Below, piece after piece: positions 1-8,298 of a stretch of DNA of 44,265 nt (its first letter is position 1; the number at the start of each line of letters is the position of its first letter). The stretch covers positions 1 through 44,265 of the forward strand of contig CANIVU010000073.1 in the NCBI GenBank assembly GCA_947470805.1, written 5' to 3'. The notes beneath the pieces were generated by a model that was given only the letters and a program-made list of their open reading frames with translations, made no database searches and had not been told where the DNA came from. The position numbers and the translations under genes are program-made. This stretch comes from Acidobacteriota bacterium (GTDB lineage: Bacteria > Acidobacteriota > Terriglobia > Bryobacterales > Bryobacteraceae).

Positions 1-2
1 AC

Positions 3-2033
3 CTAGGGACGGAAGACGACTCGTACGCGTTTGCTGGCAACGGGGGTGCCGGGAGTGGGCTCCTGGACGCGGGCGATGCCGCGGCCGACGGCCTCCACTT
101 TCCAGCCTTCGTTGGCGGATTTGGCGAGGACGGCGCGCATGGTGAGGCCCTGGAAGTCGGGCGTTTTGGGGCCGTTGACGAGCGCGGGATCGATGGGCGC
201 GGGTTCGGGTTGGGGCACCGGGTTGTTGACGGCCAGTTGCGGGCGGGCGACGGGTTCGCGATGGGGTTCGGGTTCGGGCTTCGCGGCCGGTTCGGCTTCG
301 ATGAGATCCTTCTGCACGCCGAGGGTGCGGAGGGCGGCGCCGGCGACTTCGCGGAAGACGGGTCCGGCGGTGACGCCGCCGTACTTGTAGGAACCGTTGA
401 TGGTGACGGCGACGACGATCTGCGGATCGGCGACGGGAGCGAAGCCGACGAAGGAGGAGTTGTAGCGGTGGAGGTACTTGCCGGTGCGGGCATCGACCAT
501 CTGCGCGGTGCCGGTTTTGCCGGCGACGGTGTAGCCCTTCTTCAGGCGGGCGAGTTTGCCGGTCCCTTCGAGAACGACCTGCTCCAGCATGCGGCGGAGT
601 TCAATGGCCGTCTCCGGCTTGATGCGGTTTTCCGGTTGCGCGGAGGGCATCATTTCCTTCTTGCCGGTGGTGGCGTTTGTGCGCGCCTTGACGATGCGGG
701 GGCGGACGAGGAAGCCGTTGTTGGCGATGACGCCGAAGGCCTGGGCGAGTTGGAGGGGCGTGGCCATCATTTCATGGCCCATGGCGATGGAGCCCATGGA
801 GGCGGCGGTCCAGTCGCGGACGGGGTGGACCTTGCCGCCGGATTCGCCGGGGAGGGGGATGTTGGTTTTGTCGCCGAAGCCGAACTTGCGCATGTAGTCG
901 TACATGGGCTGGTTGTGGACGGCGAGGCCGATGTTGATGGCGCCGACGTTGGAGGACTTGGCGAGCACCATGGTCATGGGCAGGGCGGAGTAGGAGTCGT
1001 GATCGTGGACGATGCGGCCGGGGAGCTTGATGATGCCGTTGCCGCAGTTGATGATCGTCTCCGGGCGGAGGCGGGTGGTTTCGAGGGCGGCGGCGACGGT
1101 GATGGCCTTGAAGACGGAGCCGGGTTCGAAGGGGGCGGAGATGGTGAGGTTCATCCGCTCCAGCATTTCGTTGTCGTTCTGGGGCTTTTCGCGCGGGTCG
1201 AAGGAGGGGTAGCTGGCCATGGCCAGGATGTCGCCGGTTTTGGGGTTGAGGACGACGACGGTGCCGGAGGGGGCGTGTTCCTCTTCGATGGCGGTTTTCA
1301 GAGCCTTTTCGGCGGCATACTGGATCGCCTCATCGATGGTGAGGGTGATGTGGAGGCCGGGTTCGGGCTTCTCTTCGTTGATGACTTCGCCGTAGTAGTC
1401 GCGATTGCGGGAGTCGCGGAGCATGTGCATGCGTCCGGGGACGCCTGCGAGTTCCTGTTCGAGGCCGCGTTCGATGCCGGCGTCGCCGTGGCCTTCGCGG
1501 TTTACCCAGCCGAGGACGTGGGCGGCGAGAGAGCCTTTGGGGTATTCGCGGCGGTAGGCGTTTTCGATCGTGAAGATATCGAGCTTGCTTTGGCGGAGGC
1601 GGTTGATCTCTTCGTTCGAGACGTCTTCTTTGATGACCAGATAGCCTTTGCGGGGGCCGCCATCGGAGGGGTATTTGGCTTCGTGGATTTCCTTGGCGAG
1701 GGCGTCGGCATCGACGCCGAGGAGGCCGTTCAAGACCGTGGAAACGAAGGGTTCGCCGCCGTCCTGGACGCGGAGCGGGTTGATAGCGACGCGGCGGATG
1801 GGGACGGAGAGGGCGAGCGGGCCGCCGCCTTCGCCACCGCTATAGATGGTGCCGCGGGCGGCGGGCACATCCACTTTATGTTCCTGCTGGCTCTTGGCCA
1901 CCTGGCGAAGAGTGTCGTGCTCGATGACGTGGAGGTGAATCAGGCGGGCGATCAGAACGACTCCCCAGATGACACCAAACCACGCCACGAGGGTTAGCCG
2001 CCGTTGTGCTTGCGGCTCTACCGTCGTTTCCAT
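3..2033 (-). CDS. ftsI: Penicillin-binding protein FtsI with C-terminal PASTA domain (septal peptidoglycan transpeptidase)
   Basis: This is the class B penicillin-binding protein that cross-links septal peptidoglycan as part of the divisome. The 676-residue protein has an N-terminal membrane anchor (about residues 12-32), a dimerisation domain, and a transpeptidase domain with the three expected motifs: SVFK (SxxK), SSN (SxN) and KTGTA (KTG). A proline-rich linker leads to one PASTA domain at the C-terminus, which may bind muropeptides. The start is supported by AAGGAG five bases upstream. It is the fourth gene of the mraZ-rsmH-ftsL-ftsI order; murE would be expected next, outside the window. 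The TAG stop lies at bases 3-5, so the gene is complete. Confidence 0.95.
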   Translation of the reverse strand: METTVEPQAQRRLTLVAWFGVIWGVVLIARLIHLHVIEHDTLRQVAKSQQEHKVDVPAARGTIYSGGEGGGPLALSVPIRRVAINPLRVQDGGEPFVSTVLNGLLGVDADALAKEIHEAKYPSDGGPRKGYLVIKEDVSNEEINRLRQSKLDIFTIENAYRREYPKGSLAAHVLGWVNREGHGDAGIERGLEQELAGVPGRMHMLRDSRNRDYYGEVINEEKPEPGLHITLTIDEAIQYAAEKALKTAIEEEHAPSGTVVVLNPKTGDILAMASYPSFDPREKPQNDNEMLERMNLTISAPFEPGSVFKAITVAAALETTRLRPETIINCGNGIIKLPGRIVHDHDSYSALPMTMVLAKSSNVGAINIGLAVHNQPMYDYMRKFGFGDKTNIPLPGESGGKVHPVRDWTAASMGSIAMGHEMMATPLQLAQAFGVIANNGFLVRPRIVKARTNATTGKKEMMPSAQPENRIKPETAIELRRMLEQVVLEGTGKLARLKKGYTVAGKTGTAQMVDARTGKYLHRYNSSFVGFAPVADPQIVVAVTINGSYKYGGVTAGPVFREVAGAALRTLGVQKDLIEAEPAAKPEPEPHREPVARPQLAVNNPVPQPEPAPIDPALVNGPKTPDFQGLTMRAVLAKSANEGWKVEAVGRGIARVQEPTPGTPVASKRVRVVFRP

Positions 2034-2128
2034 GGGCGCTCCTTATTGTTCACGGATGGTTGGGGGGGAGGTTTTACTGCGGTTGCTGTTTGCGCGGGCT
2101 GGGCTCAGTGAAGGACTGGAAGAAGGCG

Positions 2129-2158
2129 GGGCGCCGTTTCGGGGGAAAGACGGCGCCC
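2129..2158 (-). other. Stable hairpin between ftsL and ftsI
   Basis: The 168-base gap between ftsL and ftsI holds a perfect 9-bp inverted repeat, GGGCGCCGT and its complement, around a 12-base loop. No clear T-run follows on the minus strand, so it is not a convincing terminator. It could be a processing or attenuation element that adjusts ftsI relative to ftsL. The role is inference only. Confidence 0.4.
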
Positions 2159-2201
2159 TGTTCCGCCAGGCCGGTCGGAGGTCCGGTCCGCGAATCGAAA
2201 G

Positions 2202-2678
2202 TTATTGCCGGGTGCGGTTGCGGTTGAGGGCAACGGTGCCGGTGCGGGTGTCGTTGAGGACGACCATGCTATCGGGAGTGGGATCGATGTACTTCTGGTT
2301 CTTGGCGGCGCGGGCGAGCGCTTCGAGGCTGGTGAGTTCGCTTTCGCGCACGGAGTAGCGGGCCACCTGGGCGGCGAGCTGACTGTTCTGCTTTTCGATT
2401 TCGGCGACGGTGTAGCCGGCCAGATAGCTGTTGGCGATCGGGACGATGAGTCCGACGACGAGCAGGGCGAACATGGTGGCGACCGAGATGGTCTTCCAGG
2501 CCGAGGCGTTGGCCTTGGGGTCCTGTTCGCGGACGACGCGGGTGTTGTCGATTTTTTTCACAAAGACGTGGATGTCTTCGTTCGGCATGGGCCGCAGATG
2601 ATAGCGGCCAGCCTGGGTCCGGGAGTGGGCCTGGTGCGAGGCGCCGCTCTTCTTTTCAAAAATCCATCCGAAAGCCAT
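2202..2678 (-). CDS. ftsL: FtsL-like cell-division protein
   Basis: Probably the bitopic divisome protein FtsL, which forms a complex with FtsB and FtsQ and helps activate FtsWI. Assignment rests on position between rsmH and ftsI and on architecture: a polar cytoplasmic N-terminus of about 65 residues, one hydrophobic segment (about 66-88), then a heptad-like stretch (about 90-125) suited to a coiled coil. FtsL sequences are poorly conserved, so sequence alone would not name it. AGGGGG lies nine bases before the ATG. It begins 35 bases after the rsmH stop. Confidence 0.75.
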   Translation of the reverse strand: MAFGWIFEKKSGASHQAHSRTQAGRYHLRPMPNEDIHVFVKKIDNTRVVREQDPKANASAWKTISVATMFALLVVGLIVPIANSYLAGYTVAEIEKQNSQLAAQVARYSVRESELTSLEALARAAKNQKYIDPTPDSMVVLNDTRTGTVALNRNRTRQ

Positions 2679-2713
2679 ACTTCAATTCCCCCTACGTGTT
2701 GCTGTGCCAAAGA

Positions 2714-3583
2714 TCAGAGCATTTCCAGCACCCGCATTTTGGCGCTGCGGCTGGCTGGGTTGCGCCGGACTTCCTCCGGCGTGGGTATAAGAACGTGTTT
2801 GTTGATCAACTTGGCTTTGCCCTCTTTGGCCAGCCGGCGTGTACCGGTCTTGGCGATGAGGTCCTCGCCCGAATGGAAGGTGATGAAGGCCACTCTTCCG
2901 CCGGGGCGAACCAGCGAGGGAAGTTCGTTGATCAGCGTGTCGATTTCCTGATATTCGTTGTTCACCGCGATACGGAGACTGAGAGCCGAGAGCGTGGCCG
3001 GATGCAGTTTTCCGGTACGGGGCACGGCCGCGAGAATGACCGATGCAAATTGATGCATTGTCACAATCGGGCGTGCCCGCACCAGTGCTCTGGCTATTGC
3101 TCGACTTCTCCTTTCTCCAGTGGTGTAGATCAAATTCGCTAATTCTTTTTCGGCCAGACCGTTGACCAGGTCGGCTGCTGTTTCGGTGTCCGAGGTCCTG
3201 TCGAGACGCATGTCCAAAGGGCCGTCGTGCATCAGGCTGAAGCCACGTTCCGGCGTTTGGAAGTGCATCATGCTGGTTCCGAAGTCGGCGAGCAGGGCAT
3301 CGACCTTGGCGGTCATCCCGCTCTGGTCCAGAGCCTGCCGGGCGCGCGAGAAGGGTGTGTGCAGAATGGTGACGGGGCTGGGGGCATCGACCAGATTGGC
3401 TTTGGCCAGGACGATCGATTCGGAATCCGTATCGCAGGCATACACGTGCCCGGAGGGACCGACGGCGGCGCTGATGAGCATCGCGTGGCCCGCGAGACCG
3501 AGGGTGCAATCGAGCGCAGAGAAACCGCTCTGCAGCTGGAGTGCCTCCAGGGTTTCCGCCGGCATGACTGAGACGTGTTGCAT
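2714..3583 (-). CDS. rsmH: 16S rRNA (cytosine-1402-N4) methyltransferase RsmH, divergent
   Basis: RsmH uses SAM to methylate N4 of C1402 in the 16S rRNA P-site. The 289-residue protein keeps the family order: SAM-binding loop (DCTLGLAGHA, about 25-34), DFGTSM, the landmark PERGFSLMHDGPLDMRLD, the AADLVN...ERRSRAIARA stretch, HPAT near 193 and ITFHSGEDLIAK. Several motifs depart from the forms I know (GxGGHS, DLGVSS, ISFHSLED), and it is shorter than the usual 300-plus residues. It starts nine bases after the mraZ stop, with only a weak AAAGG before the ATG. Family certain, full activity less so. Confidence 0.9.
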   Translation of the reverse strand: MQHVSVMPAETLEALQLQSGFSALDCTLGLAGHAMLISAAVGPSGHVYACDTDSESIVLAKANLVDAPSPVTILHTPFSRARQALDQSGMTAKVDALLADFGTSMMHFQTPERGFSLMHDGPLDMRLDRTSDTETAADLVNGLAEKELANLIYTTGERRSRAIARALVRARPIVTMHQFASVILAAVPRTGKLHPATLSALSLRIAVNNEYQEIDTLINELPSLVRPGGRVAFITFHSGEDLIAKTGTRRLAKEGKAKLINKHVLIPTPEEVRRNPASRSAKMRVLEML

Positions 3584-3592
3584 GCATTGCCT

Positions 3593-4078
3593 TTACCGCA
3601 TCCCTAGACGGGTGAGAGTTTGAATAACGTCGGGAGCGACGGATTTTGCGTTTCGGATGAGCGCTTCGTGGTCGGCCTTGCGGTAGACGTGAATGACGCC
3701 TTTTTTGCCGGTGCCGACGACGAGGTCGCCGAGGAGGCCGAGTTCGGAGCGGAGGTCCTGGGAGAGGAGGATGCGTCCGTTGGCATCGAGGTCGGTTTCG
3801 GTGCCGTAGTGGTTAGCGAGATTAAGGAGATGTTCGACTTCGGCGGAGTGTTCACTGGCTTCTTCAAAGATGGCGAGGTTCTGGCGCCAGATGGATTCCG
3901 GGTAGATGCGGACGACGGAGCCATCGAGAGAGGTAGCGAACGCTCTGTTATCTTTAAGGTCATGGGTAAAGAAATGGAGCCAGGTGCCAGGGAGTCGGAT
4001 GCGGCCTTTTTCGTCGCAGCGGGTTTCGAACTTGCCGAGGGGCTGCTTGTCGGCAGCTCCCTTGCCAAAGTCAATCAT
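3593..4078 (-). CDS. mraZ: MraZ, transcriptional regulator and first gene of the division cluster
   Basis: MraZ is a ring-forming DNA-binding protein of the SpoVT-AbrB fold that represses its own division and cell-wall operon. Both AbrB-like halves are visible: KFETRCDEKGRIRLPGTW near the N-terminus and LDANGRILLSQDLRSELGL in the middle. The frame is open further upstream, but the start is placed at the ATG at 4078 because AGGGGA sits eight bases before it and the MraZ core begins right after; this gives 161 residues against the usual 140-150. Candidate operator repeats lie immediately upstream. Confidence 0.92.
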   Translation of the reverse strand: MIDFGKGAADKQPLGKFETRCDEKGRIRLPGTWLHFFTHDLKDNRAFATSLDGSVVRIYPESIWRQNLAIFEEASEHSAEVEHLLNLANHYGTETDLDANGRILLSQDLRSELGLLGDLVVGTGKKGVIHVYRKADHEALIRNAKSVAPDVIQTLTRLGMR

Positions 4079-4086
4079 TATGATTT

Positions 4087-4121
4087 CCCCTGACTGACAC
4101 TTTCGCCCCTTTTCTGACCCA
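4087..4121 (-). promoter_or_regulatory. Candidate MraZ operator: G-rich direct repeats every 10 bp
   Basis: Reading the minus strand toward mraZ, the pentamers TGGGT, AAGGG, AGTGT and AGGGG recur with a period of exactly ten bases; the last one is also the mraZ ribosome binding site. Known MraZ operators are TGGGN pentamers separated by five bases upstream of mraZ. Only the first copy matches that consensus fully, so the assignment is tentative. Confidence 0.4.
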
Positions 4122-4128
4122 CTCCACA

Positions 4129-4158
4129 AGGATAGACTCCAAACGCCTTCCGTTACAA
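4129..4158 (-). promoter_or_regulatory. Possible sigma70-type promoter of the mraZ operon
   Basis: On the minus strand TTGTAA (4153-4158) and TATCCT (4129-4134) are separated by 18 bases, a fair match to -35 and -10 boxes. The proposed MraZ repeats lie just downstream of the -10, where bound MraZ could block initiation. Prediction by eye only. Confidence 0.35.
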
Positions 4159-4189
4159 GACCTACTTAGGGGTAGGTCCGCCTTTTTTT
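4159..4189 (+). terminator. Terminator-like hairpin with T7 tract upstream of ppa
   Basis: A perfect 7-bp stem, GACCTAC with GTAGGTC around a six-base loop, is followed after four bases by seven T on the plus strand. Its place between divergent mraZ and ppa means it could only stop plus-strand transcripts arriving antisense to the division cluster, or ppa transcripts started further upstream. The gap between stem and T-tract is longer than ideal. Confidence 0.35.
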
Positions 4190-4295
4190 GGCTGCTAAGT
4201 CCCGTCTTTCTTTTGTCTTGCACCTCAAAAGGCGAACAAGCGGCGAAGCGCGCTTCCCCGTACCCCCATTACCCCGAATTTGCTACCCTTTGAAT

Positions 4296-4853
4296 GTGAT
4301 TCCCAACTTTTCGCTGTACGATATCGATCCGGGCCCGGACTGCCCGGAGATAGTCCGCGTCATCATTGAAATCCCGAAGAACTCCGGGAACAAGATTGAG
4401 TACGACGGCAAGCTGGGGGTTTTCCGGTTGGACCGGGCGCTCTATTCGCCGATGCACTATCCGGGCGACTACGGATTTATCCCAGGGACGATGGCCGGTG
4501 ACGGCGATCCGATCGACGTGTTGTGTCTGGTGAATGAGCCGAGCTTTACGGGTTGCCTGATCGAGAGCCGTCCGGTGGGCGTGTTGTACATGGCCGATGA
4601 GATGGGCGTGGACGAGAAAATTCTCGCCGTGCCGACTCGGAATCCGCGGTACGACCAGATTCACACGCTGGACCAGATCTTCCCGCACGTCCGGCGGGAG
4701 ATCGAGCACTTCTTCACTATTTATAAGGAACTGCAGGGTGTGGTTCCGAAGATGGAAGGCTGGGGCGGGCCGCCGGAGGCGAGGAAGGCGATTACCGAAT
4801 CGCGCGCCCGCTATTTGGATTTGAAGAAGCAGAAGGAAGAAGCGGCCGGGTAA
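4296..4853 (+). CDS. ppa: Inorganic pyrophosphatase (family I)
   Basis: Soluble Mg-dependent enzyme that hydrolyses pyrophosphate and so pulls biosynthetic reactions forward. The family signature DGDPIDVL is present, together with KIEYDGKLGVFRLDR, YPGDYGFIPGT and RPVGVLYMADEMGVDEKILAVP. The frame is open from 4188, but the conserved sequence begins only at the GTG at 4296 (MIPNFSLYDIDPG), giving 185 residues, close to the family size. No obvious Shine-Dalgarno precedes either candidate, so the start is less sure than the product. acyP follows after eight bases. Confidence 0.93.
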   Translation: MIPNFSLYDIDPGPDCPEIVRVIIEIPKNSGNKIEYDGKLGVFRLDRALYSPMHYPGDYGFIPGTMAGDGDPIDVLCLVNEPSFTGCLIESRPVGVLYMADEMGVDEKILAVPTRNPRYDQIHTLDQIFPHVRREIEHFFTIYKELQGVVPKMEGWGGPPEARKAITESRARYLDLKKQKEEAAG

Positions 4854-4861
4854 CTGGAGCT

Positions 4862-5131
4862 ATGCAGGCGCGCCGCTGGTTGATACGGGGGCGGGTGCAG
4901 GGGGTAGGCTTCCGCCGGTTTGTGCAGCGGGAGGCGGTGGAGTTGCGTCTCGACGGTTGGGTGCGGAATTTGGATGACGGGCGGGTGGAGGCGTTCGCGC
5001 AGGGGGCGTCGGAGGCGTTGGACGCCTTGCAGGGCCGGCTGTGGCAGGGGCCGCGGTGGGGCGAGGTGCGGGATGTGGAGGTGCTGGAAGAATCGCCGGT
5101 GGCCCGGCAGAATTCCTTCCACATTCGCTAA
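4862..5131 (+). CDS. acyP: Acylphosphatase
   Basis: A small 89-residue enzyme that cleaves acyl phosphates. The family core is clear: RGRVQGVGFRRFV near the N-terminus and GWVRNLDDGRVEAFAQG after it. The catalytic pair is expected at Arg18 and Asn36. TGGAG lies a few bases before the ATG, and the gene begins eight bases after the ppa stop, so the two are probably co-transcribed. Confidence 0.93.
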   Translation: MQARRWLIRGRVQGVGFRRFVQREAVELRLDGWVRNLDDGRVEAFAQGASEALDALQGRLWQGPRWGEVRDVEVLEESPVARQNSFHIR

Positions 5132-5165
5132 GACCCTCTACTCCCACTCCGATAAGGCAGATAGT

Positions 5166-5723
5166 ATGTCGAATCGCATAGGGAATAGCTGCCACTGCCG
5201 GGAAGCCTACTCGCCGGCCCAGTCGAGTGCCCAGTCCAGTGAAAGAAGCAAGGACTTGCAGGCGACGCGCCAAGCCAACCGGCTGGCCCGGCAACAGGGG
5301 CCGGCGCGGTTCAGCGGCTCGACGGCCGGGTTTCAGTCCGAGGAGTCGGCCGATCTGGTGGTGAAGACCGCCGATGGGGACACGGTGCGGATCTCGATCG
5401 ACGCGTTGACCAAGGCGCAGGCGGGCGTGTATTCGGCGTCGGCGGGCGGTGCCGAGGCCAGCGCGCAGACGTTCTCTGGCGAGTCGTCGTACTCGGTGAA
5501 GGTGAGCGTGAAGGGCTCGCTCGATGAAAAAGAGGCGCAGCAGATCGGCGATTTGCTGCAGAAGCTAGTTTCGGCCTCGCGCGGGGCGGGCGGTGGCGCG
5601 GCTCCGCCCGAACAGGCAGCGGCGCCGAGTGGCGGGAGTTTTGACACGCTGAGCAGCTTCCGGTACGCCTACCGCGCCTACAGCGAAGCCAGCCAATCGA
5701 CGCTCGACGCGCAGGCGGCTTAA
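5166..5723 (+). CDS. Hypothetical protein, soluble, with a conserved-looking acidic core
   Basis: I do not recognise a firm family. The 185-residue product has no signal peptide or membrane segment. The N-terminus is rich in Ser, Gln and Ala with a CHC motif; the middle (about 65-135) reads like a beta-rich domain ending in KVSVKGSLDEKEAQQIGDLLQKL, which loosely recalls DUF5610-type proteins; a Gly/Ala/Pro linker and a Tyr-rich tail (SFRYAYRAYSEAS) follow. The frame is open far upstream into acyP, but the ATG at 5166, preceded by AAGG at a suitable distance, gives the sensible start. Codon use matches its neighbours, supporting a real gene. Confidence 0.7.
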   Translation: MSNRIGNSCHCREAYSPAQSSAQSSERSKDLQATRQANRLARQQGPARFSGSTAGFQSEESADLVVKTADGDTVRISIDALTKAQAGVYSASAGGAEASAQTFSGESSYSVKVSVKGSLDEKEAQQIGDLLQKLVSASRGAGGGAAPPEQAAAPSGGSFDTLSSFRYAYRAYSEASQSTLDAQAA

Positions 5724-5765
5724 AACGCAGGCTTGCTATACTGGTCTTCCCCCTCTTTTCCTCCC

Positions 5766-6281
5766 ATGGACCACTTAAAGCAGCTTATCCGCGAGATTCC
5801 CGACTGGCCGAAGCCCGGCATTCTCTTCTACGACATCACCACTCTGATGAAGGACCACAAAGGGTTCTCCGAGGTGATCGCCGGTTTGCAGACGGGCGTG
5901 AGCCCGGCCGACGTCGATGTGGTGCTCGGGATTGAAGCTCGCGGGTTTTTCTTTGCCCCGACCGTTGCCCATTCAATGGGCAAGGGTTTTATCCCGGTCC
6001 GGAAGCCGAAAAAGCTGCCGTGGGAGACCGAATCGGTGCAATATGCGCTCGAATATGGCTTCGATACGCTGGAAATTCACAAAGATGCGGTGCAGCCTGG
6101 GCAGCGCGTGCTGATCGTGGATGATGTGTTGGCGACGGGCGGCACGGCGGCGGCGGTGGCACAGTTGGTGGAAAAGCTGGGCGGCAAGGTGGCCGGCTTC
6201 GCTTTCGTCATTGAACTGGACTTCCTGAGCGGTCGCGACAAGTTGAACGGGTACCCGGTACACTCGCTCGTGCATTACTAG
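5766..6281 (+). CDS. apt: Adenine phosphoribosyltransferase
   Basis: Salvages adenine by joining it to PRPP to make AMP. The 171-residue protein has the N-terminal Apt sequence [23 protein letters not shown], the [14 protein letters not shown] segment, [10 protein letters not shown], and the PRPP-binding loop [16 protein letters not shown]. The ATG at 5766 is chosen because homology starts there; the frame extends eleven codons upstream without support. It precedes ispE by six bases, and prs, which makes PRPP, lies just beyond. Confidence 0.95.
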   Translation: MDHLKQLIREIPDWPKPGILFYDITTLMKDHKGFSEVIAGLQTGVSPADVDVVLGIEARGFFFAPTVAHSMGKGFIPVRKPKKLPWETESVQYALEYGFDTLEIHKDAVQPGQRVLIVDDVLATGGTAAAVAQLVEKLGGKVAGFAFVIELDFLSGRDKLNGYPVHSLVHY

Positions 6282-6287
6282 GGCGAA

Positions 6288-7301
6288 ATGGCCGCCACAC
6301 GACACGCCCGTCTGAAGGCGTACGCCAAGTTGAACCTGGACCTGAAGGTGTTGAACCGCGGGGAAGACGGGTTTCATGAGCTGCGTTCGTTGTTTCAGAC
6401 GGTCTCGATTTTTGACAGCTTAGACATTACCTTCACGCCGGCCCGGACCACGGAGCTGACGCTGGAGGGGTCCGTCGATATTCCCGATAATCTGGTGCTG
6501 CGGGCGGCGCGGTTGCTGCTGGAGCACGTCAAGGGCACCGGGCGGATTGTCATGCGTCTTACCAAGCGGATTCCGATGGGCGCCGGGATGGGCGGCGGGT
6601 CGGCGGACGCCGCAGCGGTGTTGCTGGGGTTGCCGGTGCTGGCCGGATGGCGTATCTCGATGGAAAATCTGGTCCGGATGGGCGCGGAATTGGGTTCGGA
6701 CGTACCGTTTTTCCTGCTCGGAGGGGCCGCAGTGGCGCTGGGGCGGGGAACGGAGCTCTATCCGCTGCCGGATCTGCCGTCGAGCCGGGTTTTGATCGCC
6801 GCGCCGGCGATTCACGTTTCCACGCCCGATGCGTACCGTGGATTTGCCCGCGCCAGTCATGGAAAATTGACGGAAGCCCAACGGATTCAGTATATTGATA
6901 GTTTCCAGTCGCGCGTCTGGCGGCTCGGGACATCCTTGTCCACAGACGGCGTTGGAACGCAGGTCGAGAACGATTTCGAAGGTGTGGTTTTCCCCCGGCA
7001 CCCGCAGTTGAAATCCATCCTCAAAAATCTACAGAAATCAGGGGCTGACCCAGCCAGAATGACCGGCAGCGGCTCGGCTCTCTTCGGAGTCTTCACCACA
7101 CAAAATCAGGTACAAGAGGCACAGGAGGCATTAGCCAGACTGCGTCCTCAGCCCGCGACGATTCCGGCTACTTTTCTGAGCCGGGGCCGGTACCGGGCCG
7201 CTTGGTGGCGTCAACTGCAAGAACACATGGACGGAAACAAGGACGGGAAGCAATGGCCGCCCCAAAGCCGGTACGCGCCAGGGCGCCGCAACGAGCAATG
7301 A
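6288..7301 (+). CDS. ispE: 4-diphosphocytidyl-2-C-methyl-D-erythritol kinase
   Basis: GHMP-family kinase of the MEP isoprenoid pathway that phosphorylates CDP-methylerythritol. The N-terminus [13 protein letters not shown], the ATP-binding loop [14 protein letters not shown] (about residues 96-109) and the C-terminal [12 protein letters not shown] (about 258-269) are all typical. At 337 residues it is longer than most IspE; the extra C-terminal stretch includes WPPQSRY, which I believe recurs in acidobacterial IspE, so the tail is probably genuine. Its TGA overlaps the proposed prs ATG (ATGA), pointing to coupled translation. Confidence 0.95.
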   Translation: MAATRHARLKAYAKLNLDLKVLNRGEDGFHELRSLFQTVSIFDSLDITFTPARTTELTLEGSVDIPDNLVLRAARLLLEHVKGTGRIVMRLTKRIPMGAGMGGGSADAAAVLLGLPVLAGWRISMENLVRMGAELGSDVPFFLLGGAAVALGRGTELYPLPDLPSSRVLIAAPAIHVSTPDAYRGFARASHGKLTEAQRIQYIDSFQSRVWRLGTSLSTDGVGTQVENDFEGVVFPRHPQLKSILKNLQKSGADPARMTGSGSALFGVFTTQNQVQEAQEALARLRPQPATIPATFLSRGRYRAAWWRQLQEHMDGNKDGKQWPPQSRYAPGRRNEQ

Positions 7302-8242
7302 GACCCGAAAAGCTCAAGCTCTTTACGGGCAATGCCAATCCGGCGCTCGCCACCGAAATCGCCGAATGTCTCGGCTTGGAACTTGGTGTCGCCCCCGTGC
7401 GCACGTTCGCCGATGGGGAGATCTATCTTCAGATCAAAGAAAACGTGCGTGGAGCGGACGTTTTCGTCGTCCAGCCGACTTGCGCGCCCGTTGACCGGCA
7501 CATTCTGGAACTGCTGCTGATGATTGACGCGCTGAAGCGCGCCTCGGCCGACCGGATTACCGCCGTTCTGCCGTATTACGGCTACGCCCGGCAGGACCGG
7601 AAAGACAAGCCGCGCGTGCCGATTTCGGCCAAGCTCGTCGCCAGCCTGATTGAACGCGCCGGCGCCGACCGGGTTCTGTGTATGGATCTGCACGCCGCGC
7701 CGATTCAGGGTTTCTTCGACATCCCGGTGGATCACCTGTATGCCGCCCCGGTGCTGGTTGAATATTTCCGTGAAAAGCAGTTCGACAATCTGATGATTGT
7801 TTCGCCCGATGCGGGCGGCGTGGAGCGCGCCCGCGCCTTCGCCAAACGCCTGCGGGCACCGATGGCGATCATCGACAAACGCCGTGAGGAAGTCAACGTC
7901 GCCGAAGTGATGCATGTCATCGGCGATGTGCGCGACCGCCACTGCCTGATCATTGACGATATTATTGATACAGCCGGAACGTTGGTGAAGGGCGCCGAAG
8001 CGCTGCTCGCCTCCGGGGCGGCCGGTGTCACGGCCTGCGCCACGCACGCTGTCCTGAGCGGACCGGCGATCGAGCGCATACAGAATTCCCGACTTACCAA
8101 GGTCATCTTCAGCAACTCGATCCCGCTGAAGGAAGAGGCCCAGAGCTGCGACCGCATTCAAACGCTGTCGGTGGCGCCGCTGCTGGCCCAGGCCATTCGA
8201 TCCATCCACGAAGAGACATCCGTCAGCGGACTTTTCGTGTAG
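7298..8242 (+). CDS. prs: Ribose-phosphate pyrophosphokinase
   Basis: Makes PRPP from ribose 5-phosphate and ATP for nucleotide, His and Trp synthesis. The protein begins [22 protein letters not shown], like other Prs enzymes, and contains the conserved [10 protein letters not shown] segment and the PRPP-binding loop [10 protein letters not shown]. The ATG at 7298 gives 314 residues, the family norm, and overlaps the ispE stop as ATGA. Upstream in-frame starts at 7202 (GTG) and 7253 (ATG) would add a basic extension inside ispE; 7253 has a GGGAAG before it and cannot be excluded. Confidence 0.95.
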   Translation: MRPEKLKLFTGNANPALATEIAECLGLELGVAPVRTFADGEIYLQIKENVRGADVFVVQPTCAPVDRHILELLLMIDALKRASADRITAVLPYYGYARQDRKDKPRVPISAKLVASLIERAGADRVLCMDLHAAPIQGFFDIPVDHLYAAPVLVEYFREKQFDNLMIVSPDAGGVERARAFAKRLRAPMAIIDKRREEVNVAEVMHVIGDVRDRHCLIIDDIIDTAGTLVKGAEALLASGAAGVTACATHAVLSGPAIERIQNSRLTKVIFSNSIPLKEEAQSCDRIQTLSVAPLLAQAIRSIHEETSVSGLFV

Positions 8243-8298
8243 ACAGCAAGCACTCCCAATCAAGTTTCCTTCGAAATCGTTTTTAACCAGAGGTCAGT

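Noticed and set aside
210-1997. Long plus-strand open frame antisense to ftsI
   Set aside because: Extremely Gly/Val/Asp-rich translation without domains; a by-product of high-GC codon use on the real minus-strand gene.
7202-7297. N-terminal extension of prs
   Set aside because: It lies within ispE, adds a basic stretch absent from the family, and the ATG at 7298 gives normal length and an ATGA overlap.
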